NCBI GenBank assembly: GCA_963822825.1
Contig: CAWGIW010000025.1
Coordinates: 558,001 to 622,000, forward strand
Source: JAWWPY01 sp963822825
GTDB taxonomy: Bacteria; Actinomycetota; Actinomycetes; Streptosporangiales; Streptosporangiaceae
DNA: 64,000 bases
Direction of reading: 5' to 3'
Below, in pieces: positions 51,938-60,646 of the stretch. The translations under genes were made by a program, and so were the position numbers. The notes under the pieces were generated by a model. The model made no database searches. It was not told where the DNA came from and saw only the letters and a program-made list of their open reading frames with translations. Within the stretch, counting starts at the first letter, position 1. The number at the start of each line of letters is the position of its first letter.

Positions 51938-52705
51938 ATGACAGCTGATGGCCGTCCAGTTGTTCTGGTCACGGGCGCCTCGCGGGGCATCGGGCGCAGC
52001 AGCGCGCTGGCCTTCGCCAGGCGGGACTTCGACGTGGTGGTCAACTACGCGACCAGCCGGGCCGGGGCGCAGGCCACTGCCGCCGCAGCCACCTCGCTGG
52101 GCGCTAAGGCCATTGCCTGCCAGGCCGATGTCGCCGACGAGGCCGCGGTGCTGGCTATGGCCGACGAGGTGGCGTCGGCGTTCGGCCGGCTGGATGTCCT
52201 GGTCAGCAACGCCGGGGCAACCATCGACACGCCGCCCGCCGACCTGGATGGCCTGGACATGGCGGGCTGGGACCGGGTCTTCGCGGTGAACGTCCGGGGC
52301 ATGGTGCAGGTGGTCCGCGCCTGCGTCCCGATGCTGCGCGCGTCACCCATCGCGGCGATCGTGACCACCTGCAGCATTGCCGGGGTGCGGCCCGGCCCGC
52401 AGCCGCTGCCGTACGCCGCGTCAAAGGCGGCTGCGGTGAACCTGACCAAGACCCTGGCCGGCGCGCTCGGCCCGGAGATCAGGGTGAACGGGGTCGCGCC
52501 CGGGTGGATCGCCGGGGAGTGGATGGAGCATCAGCTCGGCGCCAACTACGACCGGCTGATGGACCGGCGGGCCAGGCAGACACCGCTGCGGCGGGTGGCG
52601 ACGCACGATGACGTGGCCGAGACGATCGTGTCCCTGGCTCTGTCCAACCCATTTGTGACCGGGCAGGTCGTGGTGGTCAACGGAGGATTCACCTCGGTCA
52701 CATGA
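51938..52705 (+). CDS. Short-chain dehydrogenase/reductase (SDR)
   Basis: A 255-residue classical SDR, normal length. The cofactor loop is VLVTGASRGIGRSSALAFA with VVNYATS after beta2, favouring NADP(H). The active site has Asn in VSNAGATID, Ser in TTCSIAG and YxxxK in YAASK. The C-terminal FVTGQVVVVNGGFTSV is typical. The substrate is unknown. ATG 51938 has GAGAGG seven bases upstream. It diverges from the aldehyde dehydrogenase and precedes the first amidohydrolase, so it is part of the catabolic island. Confidence 0.92.
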   Translation: MTADGRPVVLVTGASRGIGRSSALAFARRDFDVVVNYATSRAGAQATAAAATSLGAKAIACQADVADEAAVLAMADEVASAFGRLDVLVSNAGATIDTPPADLDGLDMAGWDRVFAVNVRGMVQVVRACVPMLRASPIAAIVTTCSIAGVRPGPQPLPYAASKAAAVNLTKTLAGALGPEIRVNGVAPGWIAGEWMEHQLGANYDRLMDRRARQTPLRRVATHDDVAETIVSLALSNPFVTGQVVVVNGGFTSVT

Positions 52706-52720
52706 TCCCGTTCGCGGATC

Positions 52721-52749
52721 TTGCTCTGGTCTGTCCGCGCTTGTAGGCT
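52721..52749 (+). promoter_or_regulatory. Probable promoter of the amidohydrolase-Liv operon
   Basis: TTGCTC at 52721-52726 and TAGGCT at 52744-52749 are 17 bases apart, a good sigma-70-type promoter for an actinomycete. A perfect palindrome starts at the last base of the -10 hexamer, so binding there would block transcription. Confidence 0.6.
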
Positions 52750-52766
52750 ACCTACTCAAGTAGGTA
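52749..52766. promoter_or_regulatory. Perfect 8-bp palindrome (operator) at the amidohydrolase promoter
   Basis: TACCTACT-CA-AGTAGGTA is a perfect inverted repeat overlapping the predicted transcription start. Its right half extends to GTAGGTACTAGCG (52760-52772). A copy differing at one base lies just upstream of the TrmB-family regulator gene, which makes that regulator the leading candidate ligand. Confidence 0.7.
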
Positions 52767-52819
52767 CTAGCGCGGCGAGGCCCCAAGGCCGGCGTCGGCC
52801 CACATCGAAGGGGACAGTC

Positions 52820-53797
52820 ATGGTCATCGACGCCTATTCGCATGTGTGCCCGGCCCCGCTGCTCGAGGCGATGACCGAGCAGGCGCCGAGCGCTGAGGCC
52901 GGTGCGCTCAAGAACAGCTACCTGTGGGATGCGGAGCGCAGGCTCCGCTACATGGACCGCATCGGCGTGGACATCCAGGTCCTCGTGCTGGTCCGGCCGC
53001 CCATGTGGCTCGGCATGGAGCGCGAGACCATGCACCGCCTGACCCGGATAGCCAACGAGAGCATCGCCGCCATGGCCGCGAGTCATCCGGACCGGCTGAT
53101 CGGCGTCGGCGTGCTGCCCGCCGTGGACGACGAGATGATGGCCGAGTTCCAGCGGCTGCACAACGAACTCGGGCTGCCAGGCGTGCTCATCTTCTCCAAC
53201 ATCGACGGGAAGCCGCTGGACGACGAGTCCATGTGGCCGCTCTACGCCGAGGCGGCTGGCCGGGATGTGCCCATCTGGATCCACCCGCAGCACGGCCACT
53301 CGTATTCCTGGCTGAAGCGGGACCTCATCGACCGGCTCTTCGGCTGGCCCTTCGAGACCACGCTGGCGATGTCCCGCCTGGTCTACGGGGGAGTGCTGGA
53401 AAAGTACCCGGACCTCAAGTTCGTCACGCACCACCTGGGCGGCATGGTCCCTTACTACGCCGAGCGCATCGATGCGATGAACCAGGAGGTCCTCCGGTAC
53501 CGCGACAGCGCGCTGACCGAGGCGTCGCAGGCCAAACTCTCCACCCCGATCTCCGACTACTTCAGGAAGTTCTACAACGACACGATGGTCAACGGCTCGC
53601 TGCCGGCGCTCAGGTGCGGAATGGAGTTCTTCGGCGCCGAGCGCATGATGTACGGCACGGATTTCCCAATGGGCCCAAACGATGGCGAGGACTGGCCGGT
53701 TCAGGTCCTCGACTCCATCCGCGAGTTCGACATATCCCCCAGCGACCGCGAACTGATCCTGAGCGGCAACTTCCGCCGCATCACCGGGCTGGCATGA
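52820..53797 (+). CDS. Amidohydrolase_2 family protein (ACMSD-like)
   Basis: A 325-residue metal-dependent hydrolase or decarboxylase of the ACMSD/ortho-hydroxybenzoate decarboxylase family. The barrel starts MVIDAYSHVCP: the usual DxHxH metal motif here has Tyr6 in place of the first His and keeps His8. Further ligand positions are intact: WIHPQHGHSY, FVTHHLGGMVPYYAERI and MYGTDFPMG. Members act on aromatic acids or their ring-cleavage products. Its place ahead of a Liv importer and a decarboxylase suggests the same substrate class. ATG 52820 has GAAGGGGA upstream. Confidence 0.88.
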   Translation: MVIDAYSHVCPAPLLEAMTEQAPSAEAGALKNSYLWDAERRLRYMDRIGVDIQVLVLVRPPMWLGMERETMHRLTRIANESIAAMAASHPDRLIGVGVLPAVDDEMMAEFQRLHNELGLPGVLIFSNIDGKPLDDESMWPLYAEAAGRDVPIWIHPQHGHSYSWLKRDLIDRLFGWPFETTLAMSRLVYGGVLEKYPDLKFVTHHLGGMVPYYAERIDAMNQEVLRYRDSALTEASQAKLSTPISDYFRKFYNDTMVNGSLPALRCGMEFFGAERMMYGTDFPMGPNDGEDWPVQVLDSIREFDISPSDRELILSGNFRRITGLA

Positions 53798-53846
53798 GCA
53801 TGCCAGCCCACATCTGTTGGCCCGTGGCGAGGCGATGGAGGCGGCC

Positions 53847-55217
53847 ATGGTGACAAGCAAAGGCGGGACGCGCGGCGTCCGGCTCCCGCACCGCCAGCCC
53901 AGCGATGACACCGCGGTCTCCCGCCGCGGCCGGATCAGGTGGGCCCAGGTGGTGGCCGTGCTGGCCGCCGCGTCGCTCGCCGCGGTCGGATGCGGAAGCA
54001 GCTCATCATCGTCCACGAACGCTGGCGGGGCGATCAAGGTAGGTGTCATCGGCCCGATGACCGGGCCTGCGGCCGAGATCGGCACACTCATGATGTCCGC
54101 CTGCTACGCCGCGGTACACGAGTTGAGCCAGGCCGGTGGGCCACTCGGCTCGAAGGTCTCCTGCGACTCGGTGGACGATACGGGCGACCCGGCGGACGCG
54201 GTGCCCGACGTGTCGCGGGCCCTCGCGACAACAAGCAACCTGGCCATGGCCGTCGGGCTGGAAAGCAACACGGCGGCAACCACCGTCCCGATAGTGGACC
54301 GGGCATCGATCCCCATGTTCTCCACCGATGGGCTGGTCTCCTTCGACAAGTCGACACTGCCGTATTTCTGGCGGATGACCCCCGCCGACGACCAGAACGG
54401 GGCCGCGTTCGGCCTCTGGGCGCTGCGCCAGGGCTACAAGCGGGCGGCCATCGTGTTCCAGAACAACATCGGTGCGCAGGGCAACGAGCCAGGCGTCGTC
54501 GCCGCGTACCAGAAGATGGGCGGCACGATCGCGATCAACCTCACCATCCCTGGTGACGCGGCCTCGTATTCGAGCATCGTCCAGCGCGTGATCAACACCC
54601 ACCCCCAAGTGCTCATCACCGCCGCTGACCCGCAGTCCTCCGCCACCTTCCTGTCTGAGTACAAGCAGCTCAACAGCGGCTCGGTGCCACCGATCGTGAC
54701 CGCGACCGACTCGCTGACGCCGGACTACTTCAACGCGATCAAGAAGGTGCTTGGCGCGGCCTATGTCACCAAGGACATCGCTCTGGTCGGCTCCTACATC
54801 AACCCGGCCGCCCCGGCCTATGCTGCGTACAAGGCCGCGATGTACGCCTCGCCACAGGTGAAGAGCCCCGCGACAGTGCTCGGCGTGGGCGTCATCTCGT
54901 CCATCTACGACGGCATCATCATCATGAGCCTGGCCATACAGCAAGCGCACAGCACCAAGGGGTCCGCTTACAACCAGGACATTCTGTCGATCACGAGTCC
55001 CGGTGCGGGCAAGGAGGTCGTGCACAGCTACGCGGCCGGGCTGGCCGCGATCAAGGCGGGTCACAAGATCCAGTACGCAGGCGTCGGCGGTCCCATCGCG
55101 TTCAACCAGTTCCATAACTCACCTGGGCAGTTCTCCGCGACCGCTTTCACCGCCGACGGCAGCCCACGGCTGCTCGGCGTGATGGCCGGTCCCGACGTAC
55201 TCGCGTTGCTGGGCTGA
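53847..55217 (+). CDS. Liv-type ABC transporter substrate-binding lipoprotein
   Basis: A 456-residue type I periplasmic-binding protein. A long polar N-region precedes the lipoprotein signal VVAVLAAASLAAVGCGSSSS, with the lipidated Cys after AVG. The mature protein has IKVGVIGPMTGPAAEIGTL and ISPMFSTDG-like hinge strands typical of LivJ/urea/amide-binding homologues. It captures the ligand outside the membrane and delivers it to the two permeases that follow. ATG 53847 has GGAGG five bases upstream. The ligand is unknown; relatives bind branched-chain amino acids or aromatic acids. Confidence 0.9.
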   Translation: MVTSKGGTRGVRLPHRQPSDDTAVSRRGRIRWAQVVAVLAAASLAAVGCGSSSSSSTNAGGAIKVGVIGPMTGPAAEIGTLMMSACYAAVHELSQAGGPLGSKVSCDSVDDTGDPADAVPDVSRALATTSNLAMAVGLESNTAATTVPIVDRASIPMFSTDGLVSFDKSTLPYFWRMTPADDQNGAAFGLWALRQGYKRAAIVFQNNIGAQGNEPGVVAAYQKMGGTIAINLTIPGDAASYSSIVQRVINTHPQVLITAADPQSSATFLSEYKQLNSGSVPPIVTATDSLTPDYFNAIKKVLGAAYVTKDIALVGSYINPAAPAYAAYKAAMYASPQVKSPATVLGVGVISSIYDGIIIMSLAIQQAHSTKGSAYNQDILSITSPGAGKEVVHSYAAGLAAIKAGHKIQYAGVGGPIAFNQFHNSPGQFSATAFTADGSPRLLGVMAGPDVLALLG

Positions 55218-55220
55218 GCG

Positions 55221-56111
55221 GTGCGCCTCCTGATCGAGGCCCTGGGCTTCGGGATCGCCTCGGGAGCGGTTGTCGCCCTCGGCGCGGTTGGCTTCACCGT
55301 GCAGTTCGGCATCAGCAACCTGCTGAACATCGCCTACGGATCACTGATGACGCTGGCCGCCTACATTGGCTACGCGCTGTTGCAGCTGAACCTCAGCGTG
55401 TGGCTTGTCCTGCTGCTGGTGAGCGTGGTCATCGGCATCGCGTCGGTGGCGTTCAACCGGCTGCTGATCTCCCCGCTGGCACGGCGCGCGACCGGTTTCG
55501 TCGGCATGGTGATCGTCACTGTGTCGGCCGGGATCATCCTGCAGTACATCATCGTCGCGGTCGCGGGCGCGTCCGCCCGTTCCTACGGGCAGCAGTCCGG
55601 CTCCACGCTCAAGTTCGGCGACGTGATCCTTACCACCTCGCAACTCGCCATCATCGGGATGACCGCCGCCCTCATGCTCGCCTTCCATCTGCTGCTGACC
55701 CGCACCACCCTCGGCCGGGCCATGCGTGCCACGTCCACCAACCGCAACCTGGCCCGCGGCTGCGGCATCCGCACCGACCGGATCATCGACGTGACCTGGC
55801 TGCTGTCGGGCCTGATGTGCGGGGCTGCGGGCGTGGCGCTGGCCATCACCACGGTCTCGTTCGATTTCACGCTCGGGCCGACTTTCCTCATCTACATGAT
55901 CGCGGCGGCGGTCCTCGGCGGCGTCGGCCAGCCCTACGGGGCGATGCTCGGCGGACTGGTGGTGGGCATCGCGAGCCAGGTCGCGGGCGCTTACTGGAGT
56001 CCCGCCTACCAGGACGTGGTCGCGTTCGGCCTGCTCATCGTGATGCTTCTGGTGCGGCCACGGGGCCTGTTCCCCGGCGGTGCCGCGGCATCGCGGAGCC
56101 TGGCGGGCTGA
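55221..56111 (+). CDS. Liv-type ABC transporter permease (LivH family)
   Basis: A 296-residue polytopic permease with about eight helices. It opens GFGIASGAVVALGAVGFTVQFGISNLLNIAYGSLMTLAAY, the characteristic LivH pattern. Later motifs include TTLGRAMRATSTNRNLARGCGI (the cytoplasmic coupling loop) and AAAVLGGVGQPYGAMLGGL. It forms the channel with the LivM-type subunit. The GTG start lies three bases after the binding-protein stop, indicating one transcript. Confidence 0.93.
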   Translation: MRLLIEALGFGIASGAVVALGAVGFTVQFGISNLLNIAYGSLMTLAAYIGYALLQLNLSVWLVLLLVSVVIGIASVAFNRLLISPLARRATGFVGMVIVTVSAGIILQYIIVAVAGASARSYGQQSGSTLKFGDVILTTSQLAIIGMTAALMLAFHLLLTRTTLGRAMRATSTNRNLARGCGIRTDRIIDVTWLLSGLMCGAAGVALAITTVSFDFTLGPTFLIYMIAAAVLGGVGQPYGAMLGGLVVGIASQVAGAYWSPAYQDVVAFGLLIVMLLVRPRGLFPGGAAASRSLAG

Positions 56112-56151
56112 TGGCTCCCGGCAGACAGCCCCGAGGCGAGGAGGCAGCAGC

Positions 56152-57429
56152 GTGAGCGGCCTGGCTTACTACATCGTTGTGCTGCTCGTATACCTCGGCA
56201 GTGACCTGCTCGCGGCCTGGGGCCTCAACCTGGAGTTCGGAGTCGCCGGGGTCGCCAACTTCGCCTACATCGTCCTGGTCGCCGTGGGCGCTTATGTTTA
56301 CTCGGTCCTGACTCTGGGGCCGAGTTCCGCAGGCGGCGGTTTCCAGTCCTACATCATCGGACGGCACCTGCCTGTCGCCGCCGCCATCCTCCTCGCGATG
56401 GCTGCCGCAGCCGCGTTTGGCTGCCTGATCGGGATCACCGGCCTGCGCCGGCTCCGGCCGGATTACCAGGCGATGGTCACGCTGGTGATCTCGCTCATGG
56501 CCATCACCGTAGTCAGCGCCGATACCGGGCTGGTGAACGGCAACGCCGGACTTGCCGCGATCCCGAACCCGCTCGCCTCGCTGACTGGAGCCGCCCAGGG
56601 CTGGGGGTATGCCGCGCTGACCGGCCTGGCCTGCCTGGCTGTGTACCCGCTGCTCCGCCGGTTTACGGCAGGCCCGCTCGGGCGGACGTTGCGGGCCATC
56701 CGCGACGACGAGAACGCGGCGATCGCGATCGGGAAGAACGTGGTGGCGTTGCGGCTGGTCGTCCAAGGTGTCGGCGGTGCGCTGGCCGGGCTCAGCGGAG
56801 CCCTGCTGGCCGGGTTCATCGGCGGCTGGTCGCCATCGGCGTGGCAGTATGTGGAAACCCTCGCGCTGCTGACCGCGATCATCGTGGGCGGCCTCGGTGA
56901 CGATCTGGGCGCTCTCGTCGGCACTGTGATCATCCCGGTGCTGATCCTGCAGGGCGTCCAGTTCCTGCCACAGGTAAGCAACCACGCCCAACTCACCGAG
57001 GACCTTGGCTGGATCGTCCTGGGCGCGCTGACCATCGCGTTCATATGGCTCCGCCCCCGCGGCCTGATCCCGGAACGTCGTCCTGCCGGGCTGGTGGCCA
57101 AGGCCGGGCTGGCCGGGCGGAGCGGCACTACTCTGCCCGCTGGCTCGTCACGGGCTGGCACGTCACAAGGTGGCTCGTCACGGGCAGGCTCGTCAGCAGG
57201 CGGCTCGCCACAAGCCGGGGCTCGCCACAAGCCGGCCCGTCTCCGGGTGGCTCATCACGAAGCGGACCGCCATCGGCTGGCGGTGCTTCCCAGGCCGCGC
57301 CGCTGCGGGCGGGCGACTTCCTACGGGCCGGCCCGTCCCCGCGCGACGCCGGCGAACAGGTGCTGTTGGCGGCCGAGGATCTTGGCAAGCACTATGGCGG
57401 CGTGCGGGCCGTGGACGGTGCCACCCTGA
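56152..57429 (+). CDS. Liv-type ABC transporter permease (LivM family) with repetitive tail
   Basis: A 425-residue permease. Helices start at GLAYYIVVLLVYLGSDLLAAWG; the LivM coupling loop is GPLGRTLRAIRDDENAAIAIGKNV. The membrane part ends near FIWLRPRGLIPERRPAG (about residue 315). Another 110 residues follow, first Gly/Ser repeats and then Arg/Pro-rich sequence that overlaps the start of the ATPase gene in another frame. That last part may be unreal: a frameshift in the repeat would explain it. GTG 56152 has GAGGAGGCAGCAGC upstream. Confidence 0.88.
   Translation: MSGLAYYIVVLLVYLGSDLLAAWGLNLEFGVAGVANFAYIVLVAVGAYVYSVLTLGPSSAGGGFQSYIIGRHLPVAAAILLAMAAAAAFGCLIGITGLRRLRPDYQAMVTLVISLMAITVVSADTGLVNGNAGLAAIPNPLASLTGAAQGWGYAALTGLACLAVYPLLRRFTAGPLGRTLRAIRDDENAAIAIGKNVVALRLVVQGVGGALAGLSGALLAGFIGGWSPSAWQYVETLALLTAIIVGGLGDDLGALVGTVIIPVLILQGVQFLPQVSNHAQLTEDLGWIVLGALTIAFIWLRPRGLIPERRPAGLVAKAGLAGRSGTTLPAGSSRAGTSQGGSSRAGSSAGGSPQAGARHKPARLRVAHHEADRHRLAVLPRPRRCGRATSYGPARPRATPANRCCWRPRILASTMAACGPWTVPP
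57142..57216 (+). repeat. 15-bp tandem repeat, five units, at the livM-livG junction
   Basis: Units at 57142, 57157, 57172, 57187 and 57202 (GGCTCGTCACGGGCT with drift). In the permease frame they read GSSRA/GTSQG; in the ATPase frame they read WLVTG-like pentapeptides. The array lies exactly where the two reading frames overlap. Confidence 0.85.
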
Positions 57430-58112
57430 TGATCAGCCCGGGCTCGATAACCGGCCTCATCGGCCCCAACGGCGCTGGGAAATCGACGGTGCTCGGCATC
57501 ATTAGCGGCTTCATCCGCCCGGACTCCGGCCGCGTCCGGTTCGGCGGGCAGGATGTTACCCGGCTGCCCGCCTACCGCCGGGCCCGGCGCGGGCTGGTGC
57601 GGACCTTCCAGTTGCCGCACGAGTTCGGCCGCCTGACCACCATAGAGAACCTCATGGCAGCGGCACCGGGGCAGCGCGCCGAGACCACAGTCGGCATCCT
57701 GGCCGGAAAGCCGTACTGGCGAGCCCAGGATCGCGAGATCCTCGCCCGGGCGGCCCGGCTGCTCGACATGTTCGGCATGACCGACAAGGCTGACGAGGCC
57801 GCTGGCCGGCTCAGCGGAGGGCAGAAGCGGATGCTCGAAGTCATGCGCGCGCTCATGGCACAGCCCGCGCTGCTCCTGCTGGACGAGCCGATGGCCGGGC
57901 TCAGCCCGGCGCTGTCCGGTCGGCTGGAGCAGATCTGTCTCGGCCTGAAGGCCGAGGGCCTGTCCATCATCCTGGTCGAGCATGAACTCGGCGCCGTAGA
58001 CAGGCTGTGCGATCACGTGGTGGTCATGGCCCAGGGCCGGGTCCTGTCCGAGGGCACCATGGCCGAGCTGCGAGTGAGCAAGGAGGTGCAGCGGGCCTAT
58101 GTCGTCGGCTGA
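57360..58112 (+). CDS. Liv-type ABC transporter ATPase (LivG family)
   Basis: A 250-residue ATPase if started at the GTG at 57360 (MLLAAEDLGKHYGGVRAVDG). Walker A is GLIGPNGAGKSTVLGIISGF; LivG-type VRTFQLPHEFGRLTTIENLM, signature LSGGQKRMLEVMRAL and Walker B LLLLDEPMAGLSP follow. The frame stays open to an ATG at 57045, but that would add a 105-residue arginine-rich stretch read through the permease gene, which is unlikely. The chosen start still overlaps the permease frame by 70 bases and lacks a clear ribosome site. It drives import together with the LivF-type ATPase. Confidence 0.88.
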   Translation: MLLAAEDLGKHYGGVRAVDGATLMISPGSITGLIGPNGAGKSTVLGIISGFIRPDSGRVRFGGQDVTRLPAYRRARRGLVRTFQLPHEFGRLTTIENLMAAAPGQRAETTVGILAGKPYWRAQDREILARAARLLDMFGMTDKADEAAGRLSGGQKRMLEVMRALMAQPALLLLDEPMAGLSPALSGRLEQICLGLKAEGLSIILVEHELGAVDRLCDHVVVMAQGRVLSEGTMAELRVSKEVQRAYVVG

Positions 58113-58893
58113 TCAGGCGTCCGCGGCCCCGCCTGTGCTGGCGACTCGCGGGCTCGTGGCCGGCTACGGGGATGTCCCCGTTGTCCACGGCGCCGACATT
58201 GAAGTGACCAGCGGCCGGGTCACCGCCGTGGTCGGTCCCAACGGCGCGGGCAAGTCAACCCTGCTCAAGGCGATCCTGGGCCTGGCCAGGGTTATGCACG
58301 GCCGGGTGCTGCTGGACGGCGAGGACGTGACAGGCCGGTCGCTGGAGCGGCTGGCGCGGCAGGGAGTCGGCTACGTGCCGCAGGCCGATGACGTGTTCGA
58401 CACGCTGCGGGTGAGGGAGAACCTGGCGATGGGTGGCTACCTGCTCGACAAGCGCACCCGGGAAGAGCGGATGGCGGAAGTGCTCGAGGTCTTCCCCGAC
58501 CTGGTGGGCAAGCTCAGGCGCTTTGTCGGGACGATGAGCGGCGGTGAGCGGAAGATGACCGCGGTCGCACGGGCACTGATGCTGGCGCCGCGGATACTCG
58601 TCCTGGACGAGCCGACCGCCGGGCTCTCGCCAGCGCTCACGACCGTGGTGCTCGAAGAGCAGGTCCGGGTCCTCGCGAACCGGGGCAAGGCCCTGCTGCT
58701 GGTCGAGCAGAAGGCGCACGCCGCGCTTGAGCTTTCCGACTGGGCGTACGTCATGGTGGGCGGGAGGGTCACCATGTCCGCTCCGGCGAAGGACGTGCTC
58801 GCGGACCCGTCCATGGGTGAGATCTTCCTCGGCGGCGGCTCGCCCGCGGTCAACAGCGCCCCCGCGGCCAACGGATCGGAGACGATCACGTGA
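58099..58893 (+). CDS. Liv-type ABC transporter ATPase (LivF family)
   Basis: A 264-residue ATPase, the second nucleotide-binding subunit. It has Walker A VVGPNGAGKSTLLKAILGL, LivF-type LARQGVGYVPQADDVFDTLRVRENL, signature MSGGERKMTAVARALM and Walker B ILVLDEPTAGLSP. The H-loop LLLVEQKAHAALEL is of the LivF kind. The start overlaps the preceding ATPase by 14 bases, with AAGGAGGTG ten bases upstream, and its stop overlaps the TPP enzyme start (GTGA). The importer is therefore translationally coupled to a decarboxylase, a strong hint that the cargo is that enzyme's substrate or its precursor. Confidence 0.94.
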   Translation: MSSADQASAAPPVLATRGLVAGYGDVPVVHGADIEVTSGRVTAVVGPNGAGKSTLLKAILGLARVMHGRVLLDGEDVTGRSLERLARQGVGYVPQADDVFDTLRVRENLAMGGYLLDKRTREERMAEVLEVFPDLVGKLRRFVGTMSGGERKMTAVARALMLAPRILVLDEPTAGLSPALTTVVLEEQVRVLANRGKALLLVEQKAHAALELSDWAYVMVGGRVTMSAPAKDVLADPSMGEIFLGGGSPAVNSAPAANGSETIT

Positions 58894-60560
58894 ATGGAGC
58901 CGAGACGATCGTGCAGACGCTGGTGGACGCCGGGGTTTCTGCCTTCTTCGGCTTGCCCGGGTCCACTGAAGCGCCGCTGCTGGAAGCCATCCGGGCCGAC
59001 GGCGGCCTTCGCTACGTGCTCGGCCTGCACGAAGGCGCCGTCGTCTCCATGGCCGACGGCTACGCCCGGGCGACCGGCACGCCGGGCGTCGTGGGGCTGC
59101 ACACGAGCGTTGGCACCATGAACGGCCTGAGCCAGGTCTTCAACGCCTTCCGCGACCAGTCTCCCGTGGTCGTGACGGCGGGCCACAAGGACCGCGCCGT
59201 GCTGGCCGAGGACGGGTTCTGTGCCTTCCCCGACCTCCCGTCGCTGCTCCGCCCGTGCACCAAGTGGTCCTGGCAGAGCCTTTCGGCGTACGCCATTCCT
59301 GCCGACCTGCGCCGGGCTCTGCACATGGCCAGCACCCCCCCGTTCGGCCCGACGTTCCTCGCGGTGCCGGAAGACTTGCTCCGGGCGGACATCAGCACTG
59401 CGGACCACGTCGGCCGGGCCCGCCCCCTCGGTCTGCCGCCTGGGCGGGTGGCGGTGGCCGGCGGCCCGGCCACCGAGGCCCTTCGCGCGGCCGCCGGCCT
59501 GCTGATGTCGGCGGATCGGCCGGTCCTTGTCGTGGGCAGCGGCGCGCTCGGGGCCGTGCCGGAGCTGCGGGACCTCGCTGACGAGCTGGCCGCGCCAGTC
59601 CTGCTCGCGGAGTTCACGGACCTCGCGACGCTTCCGTTCCCCACCGGGGACGAGCGTTTCCTGGGCCTGTACGGCGAGGACCCGGCGGTGCTGGAGGGGT
59701 GCGATCTCGTGGTGGCCGTCGGGTGCCGCGTTTTCTATCCGTTCTCGGACGCGTCACGGCCGCGGTTGCCACCCGGGGCCCGGCTGATCCACCTGCACCG
59801 CGAGGCTACTGAGATCGGCCGGGTAGTCCCGGCCGACGCGGGGCTGGCCGGGGAGCCCGCCGCCGGGCTGGCGGCCCTCGCGGGCGAGCTCCGGGCGCGG
59901 GGCGGGATCAGCCCGGACCTGCGCGCCAGGCGTGCCGGGCGGGCCGAGGCGCTACGGGCGGACCGGACTGCGCAGCTCAGCGCCGAGCGGGACGCCGCCG
60001 CCGGGCAGAGCCCGATGGCGATCGAGGAAGTCGCCACGGAACTGGGCCGCGTGCTTCCGCCCGACGTGATCCTCGTCAACGAGGGGGTTCGGTCGTCGCG
60101 CCCGCTGCTGCGGCACCTGGCGTCCGGCGACGGCTGGCTATTTCTGCGCAGCAGCGGTGGCGCGCTCGGCTGGGGGGTGCCCGCCGCGATCGGGGCGAAG
60201 ATCGGTCGCCCGGGCCGGCCCGTGGTCGCGGTCGTGGGTGACGGGAGCTTCCACTTCTCGGTGCAGTCGATCTGGACCGCGGTGCGGGAGCAGGCTCCGC
60301 TGGTGATCGTCGTGCTCGACAACGGCGGCTACCTCGCAGTCAAGCGGGCGATCGAGCGGTACGTCCGCATCCCCGGCGATCCGCGCTGGCATCCCGGGAC
60401 CGAGCTGCCAGGAATCGACCACCTGGCGGTGGCCCGCGGATACGGGGCGGTGGGCACGGCAGCTACCGACCGAGCGGGCTTCGGCGGGGCCATCAAGGAA
60501 GGTCTCGCCTCGGGGCAGGTCGTCGTGGTGCACGTTCCCGTGGTCAAGGTCACGCCGTAG
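58890..60560 (+). CDS. Benzoylformate decarboxylase-like TPP enzyme
   Basis: A 556-residue thiamine-diphosphate enzyme with PYR, middle and PP domains. The cofactor Glu is E48 (GLHEGAVVSMADGYAR). The TPP-Mg motif is VVGDGSFHFSVQSIWTA...VLDNGGY. Compared by eye with Pseudomonas putida benzoylformate decarboxylase, S25 (GLPGSTE) and H71 (GLHTSVGT) match Ser26 and His70. The segment around His281 reads VFYPFSD, so that His is replaced, probably by Phe. TAGHKDRAVL and ALHMASTPPFGPTFLAVP also match that enzyme. A decarboxylase of an arylglyoxylate is likely; a carboligase is possible. It overlaps livF. Confidence 0.85.
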   Translation: MNGAETIVQTLVDAGVSAFFGLPGSTEAPLLEAIRADGGLRYVLGLHEGAVVSMADGYARATGTPGVVGLHTSVGTMNGLSQVFNAFRDQSPVVVTAGHKDRAVLAEDGFCAFPDLPSLLRPCTKWSWQSLSAYAIPADLRRALHMASTPPFGPTFLAVPEDLLRADISTADHVGRARPLGLPPGRVAVAGGPATEALRAAAGLLMSADRPVLVVGSGALGAVPELRDLADELAAPVLLAEFTDLATLPFPTGDERFLGLYGEDPAVLEGCDLVVAVGCRVFYPFSDASRPRLPPGARLIHLHREATEIGRVVPADAGLAGEPAAGLAALAGELRARGGISPDLRARRAGRAEALRADRTAQLSAERDAAAGQSPMAIEEVATELGRVLPPDVILVNEGVRSSRPLLRHLASGDGWLFLRSSGGALGWGVPAAIGAKIGRPGRPVVAVVGDGSFHFSVQSIWTAVREQAPLVIVVLDNGGYLAVKRAIERYVRIPGDPRWHPGTELPGIDHLAVARGYGAVGTAATDRAGFGGAIKEGLASGQVVVVHVPVVKVTP

Positions 60561-60646
60561 CGGCTCCCGCCGCGACGTGCCGCAACAGGACAGGAGAAGG
60601 AGATGCCCAGCCCGGTGGTCACGATCCAGCGCTCGGAGGCGCGGCG

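Noticed and set aside
57045..57359. Long N-terminal extension of the LivG-type ATPase
   Set aside because: It would be read through the body of the permease gene, is Arg/Trp/Thr repeat-rich and lacks any start signal except an internal ATG.
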